64,000 bases of DNA from Chelatococcus asaccharovorans (lineage in GTDB: Bacteria > Pseudomonadota > Alphaproteobacteria > Rhizobiales > Beijerinckiaceae): assembly GCF_003201475.1 (NCBI RefSeq), contig NZ_QJJK01000013.1:62001-126000 (forward strand), in the 5' to 3' direction. Under the pieces are notes generated by a model. That model was not told the origin of the DNA. It made no database searches and saw only the letters and a program-made list of their open reading frames with translations. This document shows positions 8,587-15,956 of the stretch, piece after piece. The position numbers and the translations under genes were made by a program. Positions within the stretch are counted from its first letter, which is position 1; each line of letters opens with the position of its first letter.

Positions 8587-10251
8587 TCAGCGGGCTTCGC
8601 GCCAGTCACCGCCGAGCAGCCGCGGCACGCCGTGGATCACCGCCAGCACCATCACGACGACGATGACGCTGAGAGCGGCCGCCTCGCCCACGTCGCCGCG
8701 ATCCATCTGCGAAAGGATGGTCGGCGTGACGAGGGACCAGTGCGGCGACACCACGAAGATGACGGCGCTCAGCGTCGTGACGCTGCGCGTGAACGAAAAG
8801 ATCATTCCCGCCAGCAGAGCCGGCTGGACGATGGGCAGGAGGATGCGCCACAGCGTCTGGCCCGAGGTCGCCCCCATGGTGGTGGAGGCCTCGTCCAGCG
8901 TGCGGTTGATCTGGTTGAGTGCGGCCACCCCCGAGCGGATGCCGTAGGGCAGCGAGCGGACGACGAAGGCGGCGACGATGATCGCGGCTGTGCCCGTCAG
9001 GATGAGCGGCGGACCGTTGAAGGCCAGGCCGAAGGCCAGACCGATCACCGTGCCGGGAATGGCGAGCGGCAGGTTCGCCGTGAAGTCGAGCAGGGACTGG
9101 CCGCGGGCGCGGGTGCGCGCAACGATCCAGGCAATGAGCAGGCCGAGCATCACCGAGATGAAGGAGGCGACCAGCCCCAGCAGGAGCGTGTCGACGAGCG
9201 CGCCGCGGGATTTCGTCAGCGCCGCGACGAGATGCTTGGTGGTGAAGCTGTAGTTGATGCCGAAGAGCTGCGTGAAGGCCCCCGCGAGGATCGTCCCGTA
9301 TTGCAGGCAGATGACGAGCGTGATGAACCCGACGAAGATCAGGCCTGCAGCGCGCACGCCGCCATGACGCACTTCCCGATGACGGCTCGAGCCCTTGGCG
9401 CCAACGGAGGCGAAGGACATCCTTGCGCTCAGCGCCTTGTGCGCGAAGAACATCATGAGCGCAGGAATCAGCAGCAGCACGGCGAGCGCCGCCCCTTTCG
9501 GGATGTCGTACATGCCGATGATCGTCTGGTAGATCTGCGAGGACAGCACCGGGAAATCGCCACCGAGCAGCAACGGATTGCCGAGATCGGCAAAGGAATA
9601 GCTGAACATCAGGAGCATCGAGCCGGCGAGGCCGGGCACCAGCAATGGCAGACTGACCGTGCGCAGCACCCGCCAGCCGTTCGCCCCCATGGTCGAGGCC
9701 GCCTCTTCGAGCGATGCGTCGAGGCCCTTGAACAGGTTCAGCATCATGAGATAGGCGAAGGGGAAATAGGAAATGAGCTGTGCGACCACCAGGCCGGTGA
9801 AGCCGTAGAGTCCTGTCGTCTGCAGCCCGAACAGGTCATGGGTGATCAGTCCGCGGCGGCCGTAGAGCATGATAAGCGCCAGCGCCATCAGGATCGGCGG
9901 CGAGATCGTCGGAAGCAGCGCGAAGAAGTGCCAGACCCGTTTGCCCGGGATCGCCACCCGGGCGATCACATAGGCATAGAGTGTCGCGAGCACCGTGCCG
10001 AGAATGGCGACCGTCGCGCCCAGGATGAGCGTGTTCCAGAACACCTTGCGGTTATAGGGGTCCGCGACGGTCTCTGACAAAAGGGCCAGGGACAGCCGCC
10101 CATCCGCGGTGAACGCCCGCATCAAGAGGTCGATCATGGGATAGGCGGTGAAGATCAGGACGAAGGCCGCTGCGACGGGATAGACCCAGTAGAGGGTCCA
10201 GTCCCGGCGCTGCGCTCGCTCCGTCATACCCGCAGGCGCAACGGCACTCAT
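8587..10251 (-). CDS. ABC importer permease with two fused transmembrane domains (FbpB/AfuB type)
   Basis: This inner-membrane protein of about 554 residues has two copies of the binding-protein-dependent transport domain, roughly 12 membrane segments. Each copy has an EAA-type loop (EEAASTMGANGWRVLRTVSLP and DEASTTMGATSGQTLWRILLP, split here by function). Fused permeases of this kind occur in Fe(III)/AfuB-type importers. The frame is open to 10320, but the ATG at 10251 lies just after the binding-protein stop at 10256 and gives a normal N terminus before the first membrane helix. It is co-transcribed with its binding protein and ATPase. Confidence 0.9.
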   Translation of the reverse strand: MSAVAPAGMTERAQRRDWTLYWVYPVAAAFVLIFTAYPMIDLLMRAFTADGRLSLALLSETVADPYNRKVFWNTLILGATVAILGTVLATLYAYVIARVAIPGKRVWHFFALLPTISPPILMALALIMLYGRRGLITHDLFGLQTTGLYGFTGLVVAQLISYFPFAYLMMLNLFKGLDASLEEAASTMGANGWRVLRTVSLPLLVPGLAGSMLLMFSYSFADLGNPLLLGGDFPVLSSQIYQTIIGMYDIPKGAALAVLLLIPALMMFFAHKALSARMSFASVGAKGSSRHREVRHGGVRAAGLIFVGFITLVICLQYGTILAGAFTQLFGINYSFTTKHLVAALTKSRGALVDTLLLGLVASFISVMLGLLIAWIVARTRARGQSLLDFTANLPLAIPGTVIGLAFGLAFNGPPLILTGTAAIIVAAFVVRSLPYGIRSGVAALNQINRTLDEASTTMGATSGQTLWRILLPIVQPALLAGMIFSFTRSVTTLSAVIFVVSPHWSLVTPTILSQMDRGDVGEAAALSVIVVVMVLAVIHGVPRLLGGDWREAR

Positions 10252-10255
10252 CGGC

Positions 10256-11278
10256 TCACTTTCGTCCGGCGAGGATGTCGTTCTGGAAACGCGCGATGAT
10301 CGCCTTGCGCGTGTCTGCACTTCCGGCCCAGTTGAAGTCGAAATCGATCAGCTTGGCGTTGACGAAGGGCTTCACGAGATCGCTGACCTTGGCATTCTTG
10401 TTGGTCGGCATGTCGAAATACTCCGAGGCCGCCAGCGTTTCCTGCGAGGCAGGTGTCACCGCCCAGTCGAGGAACTCCTTGGCCGCGTCGGGCTCGGGCG
10501 CGTCCTTGAGCATGACGGCGCAGAAGAGATCATAACCCGTACCTTCGCGCGGCAGGCTCATCTCCATAGGGAAGCCCTTGTGGATGCTGCCCAGAATATC
10601 ATGCGCGAACAGGATGCCGAGCCCGACTTCGCCGCGGCCGACGAGCTGGGTCGGACCGATGCCGGAGCGCGTATACTGCGAAACATTGGCGTCGAAGCGC
10701 TTGATGTAATCCCAGCCCTTCTCCTCGCCCATGAGCTGCAGGACCGTCGCCAGGAACATGTAGCCCGTGCCTGAGGTGGCGGGGCTGCCGATGCAGATCT
10801 GCCCGGCGAACTCGGGCTTGGTGAGATCCTCCCAGCTGGTCGGCGCCTTGAGGCCCTTTTCCTTCAGGAAGGTCTGGTTTGAAGCGAAGCCGATGAAGTC
10901 GACGTCGATGCCGGTCCAGTAGCCTTCGGGATCGACGTATTTCGCCGGGATGTCGGCGACGCCCTTCGGCTTGTAGGGCTGCAGCAGCCCCTCGCTCTTC
11001 AGCGTCATCATCGAGGGCAGGCCGATGCCGTAGAGCACGCTGGCCTGCGGGCGGGCGCGCTCGGCGCGGATGCGGTTCACCGCCTCGCCGGCCGAGAGGC
11101 GCAGGAAGGTGGTGGAAACCCCGGAGCTTTTCTGGAAGGCCTCGACCAGCGCGGCGCAGGTTGGCTCCGGCGGCCCCATGTAGGCCGTGAGCTTCTTCGC
11201 CTGCGCCTGCGCGCCAAAGGATGGCAGCAGGGACGCGCCCACAAGGCTGCCTGCGAATTGTCGGCGATTCAGTCTCAT
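10256..11278 (-). CDS. Periplasmic substrate-binding protein of AfuA/FbpA-like family, Tat signal
   Basis: This 340-residue periplasmic receptor feeds the adjacent permease and ATPase. The N terminus MRLNRRQFAGSLVGASLLP is a twin-arginine-type signal ending near AQAQA (about residue 27). The mature part is a type-2 periplasmic binding fold of the Fe(III)/phosphonate/hexose-phosphate group (GVSTTFLRLSAGEAVNRIRAE, GVGPT-like GIGPTQLVGRGEVGLGILFA). I do not see the adjacent Tyr-Tyr pair that binds iron in FbpA; the corresponding place reads SQYTRSGIG. An organic phosphate ligand, as in AfuA, is therefore more likely than iron. A good GGAGG precedes the ATG. It is the first gene of the operon and is preceded by the candidate operator at 11291-11326. 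Confidence 0.88.
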   Translation of the reverse strand: MRLNRRQFAGSLVGASLLPSFGAQAQAKKLTAYMGPPEPTCAALVEAFQKSSGVSTTFLRLSAGEAVNRIRAERARPQASVLYGIGLPSMMTLKSEGLLQPYKPKGVADIPAKYVDPEGYWTGIDVDFIGFASNQTFLKEKGLKAPTSWEDLTKPEFAGQICIGSPATSGTGYMFLATVLQLMGEEKGWDYIKRFDANVSQYTRSGIGPTQLVGRGEVGLGILFAHDILGSIHKGFPMEMSLPREGTGYDLFCAVMLKDAPEPDAAKEFLDWAVTPASQETLAASEYFDMPTNKNAKVSDLVKPFVNAKLIDFDFNWAGSADTRKAIIARFQNDILAGRK

Positions 11279-11290
11279 CGGCGCTCCTCC

Positions 11291-11341
11291 ATGAACATTT
11301 TTATCCTAAATGGAATAATTGTTCATATACTACCTTGTCAA
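11291..11341 (-). promoter_or_regulatory. Promoter and SorC-type operator of the importer/dehydrogenase operon
   Basis: On the minus strand a perfect TTGACA lies at 11341-11336, with a 17-base spacer and a weak TTATTC -10 at 11318-11313. The dyad ATGAACA (11291-11297) / TGTTCAT (11320-11326) overlaps the spacer and the region just after the -10. The same dyad, same spacing and about 24 of 36 bases recur at 17-52 before the SorC gene. The position fits repression by occlusion. Confidence 0.5.
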
Positions 11342-11573
11342 GCGATTCATAGGGCGGCACGCGCGGCGCCCCCCGGCGCGACGTGGATCGTCCGGACCCG
11401 CGCGAGCGAGCAACTGGCTTCTGAAGGGAATCCGCGTGGGATGATGCGAGCGCGATCCGCCCCCACCCACGCATGCTGTCATGCCGCGTGGCGACGAGCG
11501 GGAGGTGGAGCGGCGCGAACCACGACCGCGTGCGACCGCGCTTGAGCCACGCTCTCGCCTGTGCTGATTGCGC

Positions 11574-12503
11574 TCAGGCGCGCGCGGCGGCTCGCAGATC
11601 CAGCCCCGGAACCGGCACCTCCGCTTTCAGGATGGAGCCCGTCTCGGATTCGGTGATGAAGAGCGTGCGCCGGTCAGGCCCGCCATAGGCGAGATTGGTG
11701 GTGAGCCGCCCGCGGCAGGAATTGATCCGATAGGTCGGGATGCCGAGACCATCGAACATCCAGACGATGCCCATGCGGTTATGGCAGACGGCGAGCCCCC
11801 CTTCCACATCCACCGCGAGGCCGTCCGGGCCGCTGAACCCGCCGGAAAAGGACTGGTAGACACCGACCTTGTGCGTCGAGCCATCGGCGAGCAGCGGGCA
11901 GCGCCAGACCTGCTGGGCGAAGGTGACCGCGACGAATAATTGGTCTTCTGCCGGATTGAGCGCGATGCCGTTGGGGCTCGGCACATTGTCGAGCAGGCAA
12001 TCGAGCCGCCCGTCGCGTCGCCGGCGAAAGACGCGCCCCGTCGGATCCTGCAGGCCCGTATTGCCCTGGTCGGTGAAGTAGAGGTCGCCGTTGCGGGCAA
12101 AGACGAGATCGTTCGGCCCCTTGAAGCCCGGCTCCAGCCGGTCCCGCCCGAGGAAGGTGCTGACGCGGCCGCTGGCGGGGTCGAGATGCATGATGCCGTG
12201 CATGCGGTCGGCGATATAGATGTCACCGTCGCGATGCACCTTGAGGCCATTGGGTGCGCCGTCGTATTCCGCCGCGATGACGACCTCACCCGCGGGATTG
12301 ACGCGCAGGATGCGGCCGAAGGGCGTGTCCACCACATAGAGATTGCCGTCAGCGTCGAAACTCGGACCCTCCAGAAAGGAATGCGTCTCACCGAGCCCGG
12401 AAGCTGTGAGCCACGGCGCGCTGCGCGGCTTCAGGCCGAGTTGGGCGACGACATCGACGAAGAGCGTGGTCGCGATCGGCGACGGCGGCGGATAGAGGCT
12501 CAT
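11574..12503 (-). CDS. SMP-30/gluconolactonase family protein
   Basis: The family consists of six-bladed beta-propeller Ca-dependent lactonases that open sugar-acid lactones. The 309 residues show repeated propeller strands (SFLEGPSFDADGNLYVVD, GPNDLVFARNGDLYFTDQG, SPNGIALNPAEDQLFVAV, GPDGLAVDVEGGLAVCH) with the usual Glu, Asn and Asp metal positions. There is no signal peptide, so it is cytoplasmic. It starts 4 bases after the stop of the sugar permease gene and is the last gene of that operon, which suggests that it hydrolyses a lactone derived from the imported sugar. The 295 bases between this gene's stop and the start codon at 11278 hold only that promoter. Family is firm, substrate unknown. 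Confidence 0.88.
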   Translation of the reverse strand: MSLYPPPSPIATTLFVDVVAQLGLKPRSAPWLTASGLGETHSFLEGPSFDADGNLYVVDTPFGRILRVNPAGEVVIAAEYDGAPNGLKVHRDGDIYIADRMHGIMHLDPASGRVSTFLGRDRLEPGFKGPNDLVFARNGDLYFTDQGNTGLQDPTGRVFRRRRDGRLDCLLDNVPSPNGIALNPAEDQLFVAVTFAQQVWRCPLLADGSTHKVGVYQSFSGGFSGPDGLAVDVEGGLAVCHNRMGIVWMFDGLGIPTYRINSCRGRLTTNLAYGGPDRRTLFITESETGSILKAEVPVPGLDLRAAARA

Positions 12504-12507
12504 GACG

Positions 12508-13371
12508 TCATCCCTTGACGCTGCCGGCGGCCAGGCCCGTGGCCATGTAGCGGCGCGCCAGGAAATAGAGGATTGCCGGCGGCAATGAATAGAGTACGCC
12601 CGAGACCATCAGGAGCGGCCAGGGCGCGGAATCATCGCTCAGGAACTGCCCGAGCATCACCGGCAAGGTGATGCGATCCTCGTCCGACAGGAGGAGGAAG
12701 GCATAGAGATATTCGTTCCAGGACAGCATCACCGCGAAGGCGCCGACCGCGACGATGGTCGGCACCATCAAGGGAAGGTAGACGAGGCGGAAGATCTGCC
12801 AGGGGCTGGCGCCGTCGATTTCCGCCGCCTCGTCGAGTTCACGCGGCACGCTGCCGGCGTTCTGCTGCAACACCCATATCGCATAGGGCGTGGCGAAGGT
12901 GGCGATGGTGATGATCAGCGCCCAGCGGCTGCCGAGCAGGCCGTAGGACCCCATCACCTGATAGAAGGGAATGGCGAGGAACGTCGCCGGCACGAGATAG
13001 GTGATGAGGGCCATATGCGATGCGAAGCCGGCAAAGCGCGGCCTGAGCCGGGTGATCGCGAAACTCGCGGTCAGGCTCAGGGCAAAGACGAAGACGCAGC
13101 TCGTGAAGGCGACGAGCACGCTGTTGCCGAGCTGCAGCCAGAAGCGCGACAGGTAGTAATTGTCCTGGGTCAGCACGATCCTATAGTTGTCGAGCGTCGG
13201 CGCATCGGGCCAGAGCTTGCCCGCAAAACCCTCCCCCACCGGCGTCAGTGACAGGATCACCATGTGGTAGAGCGGCAAGAGCGTCCACAGCAGGATGAGC
13301 GCGCCGAGGACGATCAGTCCGGCCTGCCGGAGGAGCGGCTTGAAGGCGATCTCATGCATGGGCGATCTCAT
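12508..13371 (-). CDS. Sugar ABC importer permease, MalG/CUT1 type
   Basis: This 287-residue inner-membrane protein has six predicted membrane helices and the EAA loop ELDEAAEIDGASPWQIFRLV that docks the ATPase. It pairs with the MalF-type permease encoded just upstream. At the gene junction the sequence GATGCATGAGATC(A/G)CCC occurs twice (about 13349-13386), and the second copy supplies possible alternative ATGs at 13371 and 13359. The start at 13371 lacks a clear Shine-Dalgarno sequence, so translation may be coupled to the upstream gene. The locus has no ATPase gene. Confidence 0.9.
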   Translation of the reverse strand: MRSPMHEIAFKPLLRQAGLIVLGALILLWTLLPLYHMVILSLTPVGEGFAGKLWPDAPTLDNYRIVLTQDNYYLSRFWLQLGNSVLVAFTSCVFVFALSLTASFAITRLRPRFAGFASHMALITYLVPATFLAIPFYQVMGSYGLLGSRWALIITIATFATPYAIWVLQQNAGSVPRELDEAAEIDGASPWQIFRLVYLPLMVPTIVAVGAFAVMLSWNEYLYAFLLLSDEDRITLPVMLGQFLSDDSAPWPLLMVSGVLYSLPPAILYFLARRYMATGLAAGSVKG

Positions 13372-13383
13372 TTAAGGGTGATC

Positions 13384-14286
13384 TCATGCATCGGCGTTCC
13401 TGCGCAGGCGGCGTGTGAGCACGATCACCAGCGGCACGAGGATCGGCAGGGCCGACATCAGGGTGACGATGCCCGCCTGGAAATCCGCATGGCGGAAGGC
13501 GTAGCGGATGCCCATGGTGGCGAGCGTATTGGTGCGCTCCATGGGCCCACCGCCGGTGAGCAGATAGATGCTGTTGAAATCGCCCAGCGACCAGATCGTC
13601 GTCAGCATCGTGCTGGTCAGGAAGACATTGGCGATGGCCGGAAAGGTGACGTAGCGAAACTGCTGGACGCTTCCCGCGCCGTCGATACGCGCGGATTCAT
13701 ACAGGTCTTTCGGGATACCGAGCCGCGCCGCTACCAGGATCATGGTCCAGAACGGCAGATACTTCCAGATATGCACCGCGATGATCGACGCCATCCCGTA
13801 GCTCGGGTTGGTCAGCCAGGCGGGACCATCGACACCGAAGACCTGAAACAAGATGTTGTTGATCATCCCCCATTCCGAATTCAGCATCCAGCGAATGGAC
13901 AGGATCGAGGGGATATGCGGCACCGCCCAGGGCAGAATGAACAGCGCGGCGATGACCCGGATGGCGCGCCCCGGCAGCACGAAGAAGCTCGATAGCCCGA
14001 GCGCCAGCAGCATCTTCAGCATCACGCCGATGGCGATGAAGAGAAACGTGTTCCAGAGCGTGCGCGCATAGATCGGATCGGCGAATACGCGGGCGTAGGC
14101 TGAACGATCGGTCGCAAGAAAGAGCGCGTAGAGAATGGGATAGCTGACGAAAGCCACGAACATCGCCGCGAACGGCATCAGAAAGAAGAGCGCCCATTTC
14201 TCCTTGAAACTGAGAAGCGGTCGCCCGCTTCCCAGCCACTGACGCGATGAATTGGCTTGCGGCAAGGCCGCGCCGCTCGCAATCAT
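13384..14286 (-). CDS. Sugar ABC importer permease, MalF/CUT1 type
   Basis: This 300-residue inner-membrane protein has six predicted helices and the EAA loop LYESARIDGAGSVQQFRYVTFP. It is the partner of the MalG-type permease and lies 3 bases after the stop of the binding-protein gene. Family members import mono- or oligosaccharides or polyols. Substrate cannot be assigned from sequence. Confidence 0.9.
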   Translation of the reverse strand: MIASGAALPQANSSRQWLGSGRPLLSFKEKWALFFLMPFAAMFVAFVSYPILYALFLATDRSAYARVFADPIYARTLWNTFLFIAIGVMLKMLLALGLSSFFVLPGRAIRVIAALFILPWAVPHIPSILSIRWMLNSEWGMINNILFQVFGVDGPAWLTNPSYGMASIIAVHIWKYLPFWTMILVAARLGIPKDLYESARIDGAGSVQQFRYVTFPAIANVFLTSTMLTTIWSLGDFNSIYLLTGGGPMERTNTLATMGIRYAFRHADFQAGIVTLMSALPILVPLVIVLTRRLRRNADA

Positions 14287-14289
14287 CCC

Positions 14290-15624
14290 TCAGCTCCCGA
14301 GCAGGACCTTCATGCGCGCGCTGAGTTCATCAACCGCCTTGTCGGTCGTCCAACCGTCGATGACGATGCGGCCGATCGCCTTCTGCCACAGTTGCTCCTG
14401 CATGACCTTGGCATAGAGGCGGTTGTAGGCCTGCGGATAGGGGACGTTCTGCGCCTGGGTGAACTGGCGCACCATGGCGGCGCGATGCGGATCGTCCGTT
14501 TGCATGTAGAACGGGTCCTCGATCAGCTTCGGCATCACCGGCATCCAGCGCCCGCCGGTCGCCTTGAGCATGGGGCCGATGTTCTCCGGCTGCAGCAGCA
14601 GCTTGAGGAAGGACTTCGCATTGTCGATATGCGGCGAATCCCGGAACACCAGCACCTGCTTGACCGAGATCATCGCCGGGGTCGGCTTGCCGTCCGGACC
14701 GTCGGGCCACGGCACGGTGCGGATGTCGTTGCGATAGACGTCCGGGCTCTTGGCCTGCAGCGACAGAGGAATCGACAAGGTCGGGTTCATCACGACGACG
14801 TTCTTCTTGTTCAGGAAGGACACGTTGTCGTCGACGCCGTTCCAGTTCACCGCGTCGGGCGGCGAACATTTGGCGAGGATGGGCTTCGCGTAGCTGTCGA
14901 GCGCCGCGATGACCCGCTTGCGCACCTCCGGGTCGGTGATCTGCAACTGGCCGTCAGGATTGACCACCTGCGCGCCGAAGGCGTTCAGGGCGAGGTGAAT
15001 ATTGAAGAACGGGTCGTTGGAACTCGTGGAGGATCCCTGTCCGATGCCATAGATGCGGTCGCCCTTGGCCCTGAGCGCCGGCTGGACTTTCTCGCACCAG
15101 AAATCGAAGAACGGCTGCCACTGCTTGGGCACGTCAGCTTCAGTATATCCGGCCTTCTCAAGAAGGTCCTTCCAGTAATGCACATGCGGCGTCATCTGCA
15201 CCCACGGCACTGCATAGTAAGCGCGCTTGTTGGTCTTGCCGTTCAGGAGATAGGCCGATTGCAGGGGCCCCTTCTGAAACTGATCGGCGATCGGCACCAG
15301 CACGTCGCTCATGTCAGCCAGAAGGCCCTCATAGGCCCAGGTCGGCGTATAGGCGAGGTCATAGCCGAAATCGAAGGTCAAATCCGGCGGGCTGCCGGCC
15401 TTGAGCGCCGTCACCACCTTGGATTCCGTATCGCCGGTTGTATAGAAGCTGACCTCGGCGGTCTTGCCGGTCTGTTTTTCCCACAAGGCAACGACGCTTT
15501 TCAGCGCCTCGTCCTCCTGTGGATTTGTGCCTTTCGTCCACCAGATGGTCAGATCGGCCGCAGCGACGGCGCTCGTCGTCGCGACGATCGCGGCGATCGC
15601 CAGCAAAGCCCTGAATCGACGCAT
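14290..15624 (-). CDS. Sugar ABC importer substrate-binding protein (extracellular family 1)
   Basis: The periplasmic receptor of the CUT1 importer is about 444 residues. It begins MRRFRALLAIAAIVATTSAV with a Sec signal peptide cleaved near AVAAAD. The mature domain starts LTIWWTKGTNPQEDEALKSV and continues as a type-2 sugar-binding fold (SPPDLTFDFGYDLAY). The open frame goes up to 15684, but the ATG at 15624 directly precedes the signal peptide. It heads the operon SBP-MalF-MalG-SMP30. The divergent monooxygenase gene starts at 15957. Confidence 0.9.
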   Translation of the reverse strand: MRRFRALLAIAAIVATTSAVAAADLTIWWTKGTNPQEDEALKSVVALWEKQTGKTAEVSFYTTGDTESKVVTALKAGSPPDLTFDFGYDLAYTPTWAYEGLLADMSDVLVPIADQFQKGPLQSAYLLNGKTNKRAYYAVPWVQMTPHVHYWKDLLEKAGYTEADVPKQWQPFFDFWCEKVQPALRAKGDRIYGIGQGSSTSSNDPFFNIHLALNAFGAQVVNPDGQLQITDPEVRKRVIAALDSYAKPILAKCSPPDAVNWNGVDDNVSFLNKKNVVVMNPTLSIPLSLQAKSPDVYRNDIRTVPWPDGPDGKPTPAMISVKQVLVFRDSPHIDNAKSFLKLLLQPENIGPMLKATGGRWMPVMPKLIEDPFYMQTDDPHRAAMVRQFTQAQNVPYPQAYNRLYAKVMQEQLWQKAIGRIVIDGWTTDKAVDELSARMKVLLGS

Positions 15625-15956
15625 GTCCCTGATCCCCTCGTGCTGATTATGGGCGCGACGAGACTCCACGAGCGGCCTCGCCATGGCCTGCCATTCTCAC
15701 GGGCAGCCTCGTCATGCTAGGATGACTTGTCTATTTGTCAAACATAAATGCCGCCCCATGGAATCGCTTTCTGCGCCTTTCCCAAGAGGCTTCACATGAG
15801 AAAACGCCGCCTCCCCTATCAGACAAGTCAACAACTCGAATGATCCGGATCGGCCTGGGCGGCAACCACCTGACGACGAGCCGGCCCCGCCTGACGAGGC
15901 GACGCGGGTGCATCAGCCATCAGGATGTGTAGAACTAGCTCCATGGGAGGATCACC
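15625..15956. promoter_or_regulatory. Divergent intergenic region with a separated inverted pair
   Basis: No gene is visible here. TGACTTGTCT (15723-15732) and its exact reverse complement AGACAAGTCA (15821-15830) are 88 bases apart, each near one divergent gene. Such sites resemble GntR-type half operators (TTGTC/GACAA), but no GntR gene is adjacent. This could be coordinate control of the importer operon and the monooxygenase. Confidence 0.3.

Noticed and set aside
8557-10077. 506-residue plus-strand open frame
   Set aside because: Antisense to the fused permease; composition (Arg, Glu, Gln, His) is that of a mirrored membrane gene and no motif is visible.
10256-11278. Ferric-iron binding protein (FbpA) reading
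   Set aside because: The Tyr-Tyr iron ligand pair is not visible and the operon partners are sugar-phosphate and dehydrogenase genes.
14257-15720. 487-residue plus-strand open frame
   Set aside because: Antisense to the sugar-binding protein; no ribosome site and no domain.
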